A stretch of 64,000 nt of DNA from Eumeta japonica (taxonomy: Eukaryota > Arthropoda > Insecta > Lepidoptera > Psychidae), in the NCBI GenBank assembly GCA_005406025.1, contig BGZK01001451.1, forward strand, positions 62,001-126,000, read 5' to 3'. Under the pieces are notes generated by a model. The model was not told where the DNA came from, did no database searches, and saw nothing but the letters and a program-made list of their open reading frames with translations. Positions 50,901 through 59,714 of this stretch are shown here, one piece after another. Made by a program: the position numbers and the translations under genes. Each line of letters starts with the position of its first letter. Positions within the stretch are counted from its first letter, which is position 1.

Positions 50901-53900
50901 TAGTAATTTTTCCCGATCAAACCAAGAATTTTTCTCAGTTTCTAATTGTTGCTGTAAAGACTCTTTCATTGAAGTAATTTCATTAAACTCATTCTGTACT
51001 TTGGAAAGTTCTCCTTTTATCTGAGAAAGTGATTGTATATCGGCAGAATGTAATACCATTTCATGAGCATACTTTTCTTCAGCCGTAATTACTGCTTCTG
51101 ATAGCTTGCTTATTTCAGATCGTGACAATTCTAATTCTGTTCTACACGTTTCTAGGTTAGCTAAAGCAGTTTTTAATTCTTCTTTTGTATTTGTAAGTTC
51201 ACTTCTTAAGGTAGTATTGTTTGAATGTTCTCCATTTGTTTGTAAAGAAAGTTCTGCTTCTAATTCGGAACATTTTTCTTGAAGATTCTGCAATTGTTGA
51301 CTGTAATCTTGTAATTTTGCTTCTGTTTCTGTTTTGTATGCATTATATTCATCATTCAAATTTTTAAGTTCTTTTTCAGCACATTCTGATATATTGCAAT
51401 ACTGTGTCACATGTTCTTTAGAAATTTTAAGCTGTTCATTTAATAGTTTTATTTCATCTTGTTTCTCATTTAATTTATTTTCCAATTCTCTAATTTTTTT
51501 CAATGAATCAAAAGTACCATCTGAATTATTTGGTGTAAGTGAAACTTTTAATTTTTTAGCTAGTTCTTCATTAGATTTATTCTTTTCCATAAGATCTTGT
51601 CTTAATTGAGCAATTTCTGCTCTCATAGAATTCGCAGCTTCCCTTTCTTCCATCATTCGCGCCTTAGCAGTTTCTGTTTGTTTTTCTAAGTGAGATCCAA
51701 GCTCTCGGAATCTATCTTGTTCTTCCTGTAAACGTCGCCTTAGAGCTGAACACTCACGAGTTGTTTCATCCAATCGTGATTCTAAGCGTACGCGATTCTC
51801 AGTTTCTACACGTTCAACACTAGCTTTAATCATTTCTAAATTTTTTAAAAGCAAAGATTGGCCTTGCCGTTCCCGATTCATAATTTCTTTCTCAGTCTGA
51901 AGTCTAATTTCCATATCCTTTAATAACTTGCATTCCAATTTCAAATTTTCAACAGTCACTTCAGCAGTAGCTAATTTACTTTGTGCATTAAGAGCTTCGT
52001 CTCGTAAATGTTGTAAGGATACTTCTTGTTTTGCAATTGTCGCATTATATACCTTATTTTTTTCTTCTAAGGATGCAATTTGTTTTTTGTATGTCATAAT
52101 ATTTGTTTGTAATATCTTTAATCGCTCGTTATTATATTCAGATGTAGAAGCACATTTACTATTAGCGGCAGTAAGTTTAGCAATTTCTCTTCTCATATTA
52201 TCAATTTGATCAAATAGCATACGCTCATTAGTTACTTTCTCTTCTTTGTAAGTCTTATATTCCTCTTTTAAGACTTCAAGTTGCTTTTCTGTTTCTTTCA
52301 ATTTTATCTCGAATACATTTGCATCAGTTTCTTTATTTTTTATTCCTTTGTCTGTTTTAATTTCTTCAGAACTGATTACAAAGTTTGGGTCAAGATTATC
52401 TGTATCAAAAGTATCCATAGAATGGGACGATTCATGACGTTTTCCTTTCATATAATCATGATATAATTTTTTAAACATATCTCTTTGTCGTATTAAACCG
52501 TTAACCATTTTCGTTTGCCGTTCTTGGGCGTCAGTTAGTTCAGTGACTCTATTACTCAAAATCTCAATTTTATTCTCCGTTTCACCATTTTCAATCTCTT
52601 GACGTTGTCGTTCAAATTCTTCTTGTTTTTCAGTCAAATCTCTTACCATTCTAAGAAGTTTTTGATTGTTGCTTTGCAGTTCTTGAATATCTCTGAAAGT
52701 GACTAATGTTTTAGAAATTAAACGAGAAGAATTTAGCTCCGAATTTATTGTGTTGGAAGTATGGGTAGCGTCATGATCTCCATTAGGCATCGATCCTCCT
52801 CGACTTTGTTCTACCTCTTTTAACAAAAAGCAGACCTGTCTACCTAAATCTGCCAATTCGCCTTTCAAACGAGCATTCTCTCTGTTAAAGTGGTTTGCAA
52901 TTTTCGAAGACTCACTACACTCATCTCTAAGTCTATTACATTCCATAACTAACGAATCTAGTTGTTGCGTAATTGCAATATTATTCTCCAATGCTTCTTC
53001 ATATTCAGTTTTTTGCTTTTGTAACATAGGTGCTTTTTCTTCTAATTCTTGAACAATAGAGTTAATAGTTATATTTAGTCGTCTATTTTCTTCTTTTTCT
53101 TGAGATAGATCTTCAGAGACTTTTACTAACTGAGAATATACTTGAGTTAATGACATTCCAGATTTTAATAATTTACTTGCTGCGGCCGCAGATGGCGCCA
53201 AGTCGTTTAATGCTACGTCAATATTATGTGCATTTGCAGCTTTAAGCAAATCATTTGCATTCTCTAATTCAGATTTCAAAGAAGCAATTACTTCATTTTT
53301 CTTTTCTAATATTTCTTCATGATCCATTTCTGCCTGTTTATATTTTGTTTCCAATTCTCCATATTTCTCAGTCGCTTCATTTAAAAGCTTCTGTAATTCT
53401 GCAATACCATCTGTCAATTCAGATGTTTTTGCTTCAGCATCATCATGCATAGTCTTGAATAAATCTGCTAATTTGGATTTGGCATCCAGCTCCTTTTTAT
53501 AATTCTCAGTTATTTTATTTTCTATTTCTCTTTGCTCCAACAATCTTTGTGATAAGTTTTCAGCTCTATTTGTTAAATTTTTCTTTAACTCATTTAACTG
53601 AGCAATTGTTTCATTAGCAGCATTTAGTTCTTCAACTTTTTCTGCCAATTGTGTTTCTAAGTTCACTGCTCTACTTGTGTTATTCAAACGTACTGTCTGT
53701 AATTCTGAAGTGAGTCTATTCACTTCCTCTGTTAAACTAGTTATTTGAGAATTTAACAAAACCCTTTCTTGTTCCATTCTTTTTTCTCGATATTGTAATG
53801 ACAACTCTTTGCTTTGAATTTCATCATTGAGGGCAAGAGCTTCACATTTTGCATCAATTGCAGCTCGTAATTGAGAAGAAAGTGTTCCTTCACTAGCTGT

Positions 53901-56409
53901 TAATCTTTCAATTTCAGCATCTCGACGTTGTATAATACGTGTCAAATCATTCCTTTCATCAACAGCTGCATCTCGGGCACTCTTAGCAGATATAAGTTCA
54001 TTTTCTAAACGTGCCACATGTTCTCGTGTTTTCTCTAGCTCAGCATTTAATATTTCAACTTGCTTACCCAATTCAGAGGCAGACTCATCAGCTGCTGCTA
54101 ATTTAACTATAGTATCTTCATATTTAGCAGTGATTTCAACAACAGATGACTCAGAAACAGCAATTTTTTCATCTGTAAAAAAAAAAGAATAAACAACTTG
54201 TAAAAAAATTATTCTACAGTCCAGTCACAAGTAATGAAAGAATACACATAAATTACACAAATAAATATACTAATATTTAATAAAACATTGCCTATGTACT
54301 TGATTGTTTCAACAATTTCTACATATTCGAATTCAAGATTAAGATCCACTTTTTATTTCAATTACTAGCACCGCATATATGGCTTCATCCATAGAGATAT
54401 AGAATAAATTCTTTCATCTTTCAAGTTAATTCCATATTAATACCCTTAATTGGAAGATATTTCCACTGCATATAATGTGGAAAAAAATTTAAGCTGTAGA
54501 AAAGAAAGGAGGCTAGGAAGCCTAAAGTTCCTGGATTGTAAATAACACCGGCCGACACGATTATTCTTGTCTAAAATATAATAAATTTTTTCCACTAATT
54601 TTACAGTGCTGATAACGAAATCAGACTCAATTTTATCGTATCACATCAGGTTTTTAGAGTTAATACATTAGCGATTTTATATTTTTTGACAAAAATTAAA
54701 GTTTAGATTTTGGCACTCTTTTCTTGAATCATGCGACCTCTTGTGAGAAAATATATTAGTTGCAACAACGACACGCCCATTCGAAATGGGTTACATGAAA
54801 ATAAGCCTTTATAGTTACTTTGTTTACAAACTTTTTAAATGATGTTAGTGCGTTTATTTAAAAAAAATGTTTACTTTTTACTTTTGGTATTTAATAAATT
54901 TTATCAACGATTTGTGGTTGAAAAACTTCTAAAAAACACAATGTTTTCAAGACAGTGTCATAATAACGAGGATACATTTTGTCATATTTATGGAAACTTT
55001 ATGACTTTGAAGCAAAAACAGAAAATTACTGAGTTTGTTGAAAATTCGTATAATGCTTATGCAATCTAACCAGCATTGCAATGCAATGACATTGCAATGA
55101 CAAATGCAATCTAACCAATTTTAATGTATTGGCTTTAGAACCTTACGTCCTATAAGAATTACAATGTTTAAATTAAAATTCAAAAATATCCTTATTTCAT
55201 AGATTAAACACAACTCTTAAAATATATCCTGATAATATGAATGTTTACCACTCATTTGGAAGGCAGCTTTATCTCAAAAAGAATGAGCAAGAAACTTAAA
55301 AATATCTATCTCTTTTCAGAAAAATTGATTACAATTATAATCAAATAATATTACAGCAAAAGCAACCCGGTAAGACATTGAGCTTATTATGTCTATGCAT
55401 AGTTGTCCCGAGACTAACAAAAAAATTTATCACACACTTTTACAGTCATTGATCAAAAATTATCTTAAATTTATTTAAAAGGACATTTCTTATAGGTACT
55501 TTCTTGTTTGTAACTTTAAGTATTTGGCTTACATGTTAACACAGTTTCCTGTTAATTCTAGTACCAAATATATGTCAATTGCTATTATTTTAATTAATTC
55601 TAAATTTCTTTTTAAATACATTAAATTTTCCTAAGATAAACAGAGATGCCAAAGTTAAGATTCAAACTTTCTCAAACTTAGTTGTTAGAAATATGCAATG
55701 TCTTAGTTTTGTAATTCATCGGAATGGCTCACTTCTGCATTATAAATATAAATACAAATCGGTTCCAACTCCCATGACTATACCTACAATTACTTAATTT
55801 AACAAGTTTTAAATGTTCCATAGATAAGGTGAACTAATAAATCATTTAACACACAAAAGAAACAACATTCTGTAGTCAGTAGGCATAGTCAGTTCAGTAA
55901 TGAGATACTATGCTCAACCCACAAGCATTTTTTTAGTAGCATGTATATCGTCACCACGAAAAACAATCAAATTTTAATTATCTATCTGAAACCATTCCAG
56001 AAAAATCAATTTTAAAGCTGTCTAAGTAAAAATCTTTCATTTTAATATTAGTATGTGGGATACCCTACTGGTAACTTATTTACAAAACAAATATTTTATA
56101 CTGTCATTACCGCAGACACGAATCTTCAATAAATAAATCAAAATAAACGCATTACAATGTACTATTTGATAAAAAATATATTATTTTAACAAATGTTTAC
56201 GATTCAAACCACGCCGGTTACTTACCTATTTGAGATTTACTTGTTTCAAGGAGAGCTTTTGACGTTAAATATTCCTCAAATTTTTGGTCGATATACGTAT
56301 TAATTTTTTCCTTGATGGCTTTAGATACTTTTGATAGTTCCGAATCAGACAAAACATTTTGTAAATGATTTGTTTTTTCACCTCTATCAACGCTCACTTC
56401 GGCATCCAT
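32889..56409 (-). CDS. Tpr: TPR / Megator, nuclear-basket nucleoporin, 14 coding exons
   Basis: Exons in transcript order: 56226-56409, 49274-54172, 48230-48423, 47182-47271, 46737-46905, 45637-45818, 43005-43133, 41814-41921, 41294-41450, 38851-38947, 37559-37728, 36257-36384, 33720-33834, 32889-32965. They total 6699 bp, an exact multiple of three, and every junction phase agrees: 2232 residues, against about 2346 in Drosophila Megator and 2363 in human TPR. Residues to about 1690 are near-continuous heptad coiled coil. The tail is disordered: Ser/Thr/Ala-rich, then NLS-like (KRPRP, KRTR), very acidic (EGEDEEEDMEDEQEVEGGEE), Gly-rich, and finally Arg-Gly-rich (MRGRGMRPRGRAPRRS). Family knowledge: it forms nuclear-basket filaments, aids mRNA export and surveillance, and tethers Mad1-Mad2 in mitosis. 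I infer orthology from architecture, length and tail. Confidence 0.93.
33720..33834 (-). CDS. Tpr: TPR exon 13
   Basis: It runs from the acceptor 'catttag' to the GTAATA donor, phase 0 to 1. It is Pro/Ala/Arg-rich ('GVARRRPYRAAPAPSPSHHH') and much more GC-rich than the flanking introns. Confidence 0.8.
35730..36112 (+). pseudogene. RTE-like endonuclease-reverse transcriptase C-terminal relic
   Basis: It lies in the TPR intron between exons 12 and 13, antisense to TPR. It reads 'CGLKDVVTRVGKVMVKWFDH', 'LKRMNQSRLTKQTC', and after a stop 'RSRKSYADQ', then the tail 'EARDMQRSFHVEICRLC'. This is the 'V..RV...MLRWFGH.ERM...RL.K..' C-terminal block known from a common lepidopteran retrotransposon. 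Stops and slips show it is dead. The tail matches the copy at 5581-5727. Confidence 0.8.
36257..36384 (-). CDS. Tpr: TPR exon 12 (acidic), with an internal strong donor
   Basis: It runs from 'tttccag' to a GTCTGT donor, phase 1 to 0. It encodes 'GSEGVSAESGEGEARTDW' and an acidic 'EEARAEDDTP' stretch. A consensus GTAAGT lies only 14 nt into the exon (donor at 36370). Its use would keep the frame and drop 38 residues. Confidence 0.78.
37270..37512 (+). other. GC-rich island inside a TPR intron
   Basis: It sits between TPR exons 11 and 12 and is about half GC in AT-rich surroundings. A 74-residue plus-strand frame (37285-37509) spans it, with 'CRGRPRHDVTPPMEIY' near its end. Arg-rich wording and isolation suggest a transposon fragment. 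I cannot name the family, and no TPR exon is needed here. Confidence 0.4.
37559..37728 (-). CDS. Tpr: TPR exon 11 (Ala/Gly/Pro-rich)
   Basis: It runs from 'tatgcgcag' to GTAATG, phase 2 to 1. It encodes 'FGEAVVSPVGAGGGASSARF', 'TFAEAGAASHHD' and 'LPPPHAPTATQAH'. The very GC-rich sequence opens long frames on both strands here; only this frame joins neighbouring exons in phase. Confidence 0.82.
38180..38675 (+). repeat. Dispersed repeat, copy B, with internal 25-bp fold-back
   Basis: 38479-38675 matches 1-240. The upstream part ('caaggaacctttttaatttt', 'atgtctgtttgtccatccgc') resembles the start of the same kind of element. The hairpin at 38365-38422 lies inside. It is intronic to TPR. Confidence 0.5.
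38365..38422. repeat. Hairpin, perfect 25-bp arms, 8-bp loop
   Basis: 38365-38389 is the exact reverse complement of 38398-38422 (core 'ccaacgatcttcaaaataat'). It is the longest perfect fold-back in the window and lies in a TPR intron. Confidence 0.9.
38851..38947 (-). CDS. Tpr: TPR exon 10 (Gly/Asp-rich)
   Basis: It runs from 'atcaccag' to the GTGAGT donor, phase 1 to 2. It encodes 'SGALSLGGGGDDGDDSIVPS' and 'TPTLYVPRRNDG'. The TPTLYVPRR-like motif is the most TPR-like segment of the tail. Confidence 0.85.
39160..39375 (+). repeat. Interspersed repeat, copy 1
   Basis: It contains 'accactagttcggaaggcaa' and 'gagaagaataggcaag'. The same blocks recur, diverged, at about 55240-55330. The wording resembles a repeat frequent in Lepidoptera. 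It lies in the TPR intron between exons 9 and 10. Confidence 0.5.
40450..40927 (-). mobile_element. THAP-derived inverted-repeat element (non-autonomous)
   Basis: About 60-bp imperfect inverted repeats bracket 480 bp. The left side reads 'aacgct..ccgccatg..at', 'tgacatcactatcgactaaa' and 'caaaacaaa'. The right side, reverse-complemented, reads 'aacgctggtcgccatgttat' and 'tgacgtcactatcgagtaaa' then 'caaacaaaa'. Between them the minus strand starts a THAP zinc finger ('YHYCLVTNCKSSR', 'GKLFIKVPNDIEMRTVWLEL'). THAP domains head P-element-type transposases. Only the first half of the domain remains. It lies in a TPR intron in the same orientation as TPR. Confidence 0.65.
40632..40826 (-). pseudogene. 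Truncated THAP domain
   Basis: It shows the first two zinc-ligand cysteines (CLVTNC, spacing C-x4-C), the 'LF..VP.D' strand and the invariant-type Trp ('RTVWLEL'). The later Cys-x2-His pair is absent, so it is a cut-down transposase N-terminus inside the inverted-repeat element rather than a host gene. Confidence 0.6.
41294..41450 (-). CDS. Tpr: TPR exon 9 (acidic)
   Basis: It runs from 'cttttgcag' to GTCAGT, phase 0 to 1. It encodes 'QESPAQSPEAGEQGEVEEGG', 'DVADGEDSERSAAAAVASLP' and 'HQQIEAISSGTE'. Confidence 0.88.
41814..41921 (-). CDS. Tpr: TPR exon 8 (Glu-rich)
   Basis: It runs from 'tcataaag' to GTTCGT, 36 codons, phase 0 to 0. About two thirds of residues are Glu or Asp ('EGEDEEEDMEDEQEVEGGEE'). 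Opposite-strand Ser/Phe-rich frames are its shadow. The polypyrimidine tract before the acceptor is weak. Confidence 0.85.
43005..43133 (-). CDS. Tpr: TPR exon 7
   Basis: It runs from 'atgatag' to GTAAGT, 43 codons, phase 0 to 0. It encodes 'GFERSVEVEYQVPTSSRCDQ' and then 'DDEGVIVVDSEEDDE'. The 'VIVVDSEED' motif resembles a SUMO-interacting motif (hydrophobic core then acidic). Confidence 0.88.
45637..45818 (-). CDS. Tpr: TPR exon 6 (Gly-rich then NLS-like), with alternative donor
   Basis: It runs from 'ggacatag' to a GTTCCA donor, phase 1 to 0. The first half encodes 'GGGPQSVQSSNGGGG'. The second half encodes 'RPVKRPRPAHQRAHPSAKRT'. A stronger GTGAGT donor lies mid-exon (after 45736). Using it would remove 33 residues, including both basic clusters, and keep the frame. 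I favour the long form because the extra sequence is GC-rich and codon-like. Confidence 0.75.
46737..46905 (-). CDS. Tpr: TPR exon 5 (Ala/Ser/Thr-rich)
   Basis: It runs from 'ggtattag' to GTATTT, phase 0 to 1. It encodes 'ALVMPRIEQPTGAASSASAS' followed by a long low-complexity Ser/Ala/Thr/Val stretch. The plus-strand frame at 46667-46909 is its shadow. Confidence 0.85.
47182..47271 (-). CDS. Tpr: TPR exon 4
   Basis: 30 codons, phase 0 to 0, from 'taattag' to GTTAGT. It encodes 'DMDTSEAGMGSSGSSDGTAQ' and ends 'VQPPQQ'. Confidence 0.85.
48001..48150 (+). repeat. SINE/LINE-tail-like fragment
   Basis: The series 'cgtccggcaacgcactggtg', 'ttgcaattgtccatcaccag', 'cggtcatcacctactctctg' and '..cctcaaaaaa' follows the layout of a very common lepidopteran repeat tail ('ccggcaacgca..gtgtccatgggcggcggtgat..gtttgcc'). 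It lies in the TPR intron between exons 3 and 4. The class is from memory. Confidence 0.45.
48230..48423 (-). CDS. Tpr: TPR exon 3
   Basis: It runs from 'aatgtag' to a GTCTTC donor, phase 1 to 0. It encodes 'VVQQSVSGSRRGGETPLASI', 'RPMAQVGPTAPHDAHSTEYM' and a Ser/Ala-rich end '..ESTQ'. The 'TPLASIRPM' segment continues from 'NIKPMAG' at the end of exon 2, where the coiled coil stops. Confidence 0.9.
49274..54172 (-). CDS. Tpr: TPR exon 2, 4.9 kb, main coiled coil
   Basis: A single uninterrupted 4899-bp exon encodes about 1632 residues, nearly all heptad coiled coil rich in Glu, Lys, Leu, Gln and Asn. It starts after 'ttttacag' completing a split Asp codon ('DEKIAVSESSVVEITAKYED') and ends '..TANIKPMAG' at GTAAGA. 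Within it 'SLTQVYSQLVKVSEDLSQEK' (about residues 340-360) and 'RQRDMFKKLYHDYM' are TPR/Mlp-like landmarks, the latter before a short acidic break. All plus-strand frames here are shadows. Confidence 0.96.
54930..55069 (+). pseudogene. Fragment resembling an arthropod repeat-family protein
   Basis: The frame reads 'CHNNEDTFCHIYGNFMTLKQ' and 'KITEFVENSYNAY'. This recalls a 'C..ND...FCYICG.FT.K.QR..IT..VKKAY..YF' segment found in many arthropod multicopy uncharacterised proteins. One cysteine of the likely zinc pair is replaced (IYG for ICG). It ends at a stop. The family name is unknown to me. Confidence 0.4.
55160..55440 (+). repeat. Interspersed repeat, copy 2
   Basis: 'accactcatttggaaggcag' and 'aaaaagaatgagcaagaaac' align with 39208-39260. 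It has the same orientation as copy 1 and lies in TPR intron 1. Confidence 0.5.
56226..56409 (-). CDS. Tpr: TPR first coding exon
   Basis: The ATG at 56409 opens 61 codons plus one base, ending at GTAAGT. It encodes 'MDAEVSVDRGEKTNHLQNVL' and 'SELSKVSKAIKEKINTYIDQ', then 'FEEYLTSKALLE', a helical N-terminus typical of TPR. It is the first Met in the frame. Confidence 0.9.
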
Positions 56410-56750
56410 GTTTCAAATGATTATTGCACAGAACACAGAAACAGAACGATTTTACTTCACCATCTAATGGTGTCAATGTGTGTCAACTAAAAGTCTAGAG
56501 ATGTCTTTACTCGACACATTTCGTACAAATATTATCAAGCAAGTTATAAGTGATTGATGAAAATTGCCATAACAGTGCGTCATGTAGTATGACGTGTGTG
56601 ACCTAATTGGCAATACTGTTTTTCATTGCATTGTCACTATGTTTCAAAAGTAAATGGGTATTAAAACACATACTAATTATGGACTATCATTTATAACATT
56701 ATTTAAATTGATTACGTATTGAGTATTTAGTACTGTTTAATATAATTAAC
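56410..56750 (-). promoter_or_regulatory. TPR 5' UTR and promoter region
   Basis: DNA immediately upstream of the TPR start. No TATA box is obvious on the minus strand, and the transcription start cannot be placed. Confidence 0.35.
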
Positions 56751-56759
56751 CGTTGTCCA

Positions 56760-57010
56760 CCAGCTTCGCTGAAGATAAATCTAGTGTGGACAACAAATGT
56801 TTTCTTTTATAAATGAAATTTGTCCGTGGCTCCTTCTATATGGAAATTAAACAAATGGTTTCATTTTTTCACAAAATTGATTTCTCTTTGGATCCTCATT
56901 TCTATTCGGTTGTGCTCTCCACGTCAATTGTGGTTTCGCTATTGAGTTCGAAAGCAGTCCTCGTCTTATTTCAAATTCCAAACCCACTCTTGATTATAAT
57001 ACTAACAACT
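56760..57010 (+). repeat. Decayed period-6 repeat copy
   Basis: 'ccagcttcgctgaag..gtggac' is followed by degenerate 6-mers ('ggatcctcatttctattcgg', 'gtcaattgtggtttcgctat'), the same plan as at 21.1 and 28.5 kb. The frame 56813-57097 derives from it. Confidence 0.45.
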
Positions 57011-57522
57011 TTTTCGTTTTTTATCCAAATTTCATTATCAGTTACAATTTCTATCATCATATATATTATTTCTAAAAGGTGTTTTTTGGTGGTATGACTC
57101 GATCTTTCTAACTACCTCACCAAAAAAATTAAAATAAATTCCCAGTTAAAGCTTATGTTTTCTACTTTGGACGAAAAATGTGTAAAAAGTCGAAAAAATC
57201 TTTTTGTTAATAAAAAATTAATTAAATATAATTTTTATAACAATCGGCAGAAGCGCCAATTTTGGGCGATACATCAAATACCTCTATAGAGTTATAGGCT
57301 TGGAAAACTCTAGATGGCGTCGTTTACTTGCAATACAAACGAATATCTCTATAATTGGGCCTGGTACGGTTGGACACAAACATTGTTTATTTATAAGCTA
57401 TAATAGTGCCATCTGCTGATTATATATAACTACGAATGTAAAAGGCGCCATTTCTAAACAGTCTGTTGTAACTAACGTGACACCTGAGAGTTCATTTTTT
57501 TATGCGTAAATATTTATAATCA

Positions 57523-57552
57523 TACTAGATTATAAATATTTATAATCTAGTA
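57523..57552. repeat. Near-perfect palindrome, 14-bp arms, 2-bp centre
   Basis: 'tactagattataaa' (57523-57536) is the exact reverse complement of 57539-57552. Confidence 0.8.
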
Positions 57553-57559
57553 CGAATAA

Positions 57560-59060
57560 AAATCGGAGTACGTACTACTATAAAACGTTAACTTTCCTAA
57601 CTATTATTTTTCGCATGTACAGTCAGTTGTATGTGGCTTTTTTACGAGTTCATAGATTCTGTGATATCCATGTTTCTACTACAGAAACATACGGTCAAAA
57701 AGTCAATGAAGATCACATTATAACTGCTAATATTGTATTTAATGAGATTTTATAAATAAAAAAGTAAAACAAAATCTGTCAAAACTAATATCTATTTTTT
57801 CATTTCTTTTTTAAGTCGTTTTCAATCATACATATTAGTTGACCCTTCCGAATATTTTTTTGAACATTGAGAAAATATATATTTACTAATTTTCACATTA
57901 AATTCACATTTACTATTGGATCACGATATATATTTCACAAAGTCATCGCACGGGTTAGCTAGTATTTATAAATTATTTAAATATCAGTTTACATTATATA
58001 ACATATTCTAAAAAAATGTATTTATTCTTTATTTTTTACAATACATTACGAAAAGTATCTCGTTGTTTATAATATAGTTCTAGTGTTATGTATTTAGTTT
58101 CAATTTCCATTATTTTCAGCGCAAATATATAATCGTTAAGAATAAGCCTTTTCTCTTAATTATTGTTTTGAAATTTAAGTTTCTATAACTCAATACATCA
58201 TGGAGTTCATATCATTATAGAAAAAAACATGTTTATGATGATATTGATTAAAACCGTAAAATCTATAGCAGAACCTATAATTATATAAAACTACATACAA
58301 TTTAATTTTATTTTCGTATTTCTTTTTTTTGTCCGATTATCACTATTTTATCGTAAACATTCGGAGAGTCCTCATTTTAGTCTTATAATTATACTCTTTA
58401 ATCGCCATGTGTGAATCTTCATGATATCCAATCTCTGAAAAATAAAATGTAAAGAATTAAATTTAAATCATAACAGAAAAATTTAATGGAATTTATCCAA
58501 ACTTTTATCTGTGTACTCTGATTGTATTAGGCCATCAACTTAGTAAATTTGGATTCAAATTTGGAAAAGTACACTATTTTTGTAACTTATTTTATAATAT
58601 ATGACATATATATAAAATAATGTCTATGAGATAATAATAAAGTAAATACTACTACCTAATAACTTTGCTATTTTTTTTTTGTACATTATCTGCTTTCCCC
58701 ATAGGAATAACAAGTTTCATTACTTTTTAAAATACTTTATTGTAACAGAAATCACATATATACGAAAACAAAATCAGTTTCTTTTTATGCAAGAGATCAT
58801 ACAGTTTTCTTGCTTTTAGGAAAGTTTGAATCGTTTTACAAAATTTTTTATTTCCTTAATTATTAGAATAATTTGTTACAACGTTTGACATTTATTATAC
58901 CAAAATTAAGATTAATTTTTTATTTAAAAAAAAATGATAGAAAATATCTCATGCTGTTAATTTATCTTATATTGTTCTATACGTTGATTTCTTTTAATAC
59001 AAAATATACTCTAGAGTTAATACACTTTATAGCGTTGGCAACAACGATGTCCGGTTTTCG
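57560..59060. other. AT-rich intergenic gap
   Basis: No exon is seen. 'gcacgggttagctagta' near 57948 looks like the end of a dispersed repeat. Upstream, at 57290-57450, 'ctagatggcgtcg' and 'aggcgccattt' may belong to another repeat. Confidence 0.45.
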
Positions 59061-59233
59061 GTAGCGTCGGTCGCAGTTGTCGGCTTCTTTCTTCCTTCCG
59101 TCAGAGAGCTTGTGCTTGCGATTGTGTGATTCTAAAATATCTAAGAACGATTACTAGTGTTTATAGTAATTCTTAACAAATTTTAGTCTAACCAACTCTA
59201 TTTAAAGGATTTGTGCTCCTTAAAAATTCCAGA

Positions 59234-59353
59234 ATGCGAAAACGCAAATCATTAAAGAAAACTGATAACGATGATTCTGATGGCTCTGAAGGCGCAGGTG
59301 AGCCGGAAGAGTTCCAAGATTCTGGAGAAGATTGGACACCCGATGCGGATACG
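59234..59353 (+). CDS. First exon of an unrecognised acidic nuclear-type protein
   Basis: The ATG at 59234 (context ccagaATGc) opens exactly 40 codons ending at GTATGT, phase 0. It encodes 'MRKRKSLKKTDNDDSDGSEG' then 'EPEEFQDSGEDWTPDADT'. A basic start with a Lys/Arg cluster is followed by acidic, Ser-rich sequence containing 'DWTPD'. CpG-rich DNA at 59060-59110 fits a promoter. I do not recognise the family; a chromatin or transcription factor is a guess from composition. Confidence 0.75.
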
Positions 59354-59462
59354 GTATGTAAATTTCATATATTTAAATAGATTTTTGTTTATACATTTTT
59401 TTAATTTGAATTGTTTTTTAAAGATGTTTTGGTGAACATTGTGAGGTAATTGTATTTTGTAG

Positions 59463-59714
59463 CATGAAGCGTCAGCTCGCGGTCGCAAACGAGGATCGAA
59501 AGGCACCGTCAATAATTCTACAAAAAAGAAACGTAAAAATTCGTCCTCTGAAGATAGCGAGGGCCCGGGCGACGACGACGAAGATGCAGAAGGAGAAGAA
59601 GAAGAGGGAGAGGGTGAATTAGACGACGAGGAAGGTTCTGATGATGAAAAAAATGGTTCAGATGGAAACAAATCTGATTCAAGCCAGTCGAAAGATGTAC
59701 CAAAGCATTTTCAT
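59463..59714 (+). CDS. Second exon of the acidic protein
   Basis: It follows a 109-bp intron ('attttgtag' acceptor) and runs 84 codons to a consensus GTAAGT, phase 0. It encodes 'HEASARGRKRGSKGTVNNST' with an NLS-like 'KKKRKN', then an acidic run (DDDEDAEGEEEEGEGELDDE) and '..SKDVPKHFH'. Continuity with exon 1 is clear in phase and composition. No third exon is recognisable before 64000, so the gene runs past the window or has a long intron. Minus-strand Ser/Pro frames here are shadows. Confidence 0.78.

Larger units (their letters stand above)
54173..56225 (-). other. TPR intron 1 (2.05 kb)
   Basis: It joins coding exons 1 and 2. It holds a mobile-element scrap (54930-55069) and an interspersed repeat (55160-55440). 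Otherwise it is AT-rich. Confidence 0.8.

Noticed and set aside
49537..53452. Many plus-strand open frames of 60-104 codons inside TPR exon 2
   Set aside because: They are hydrophobic antisense shadows of coiled-coil codons, without starts, splice sites or domains.
59252..59703. Ser/Pro-rich minus-strand frames
   Set aside because: Antisense of the acidic-protein exons and their intron.
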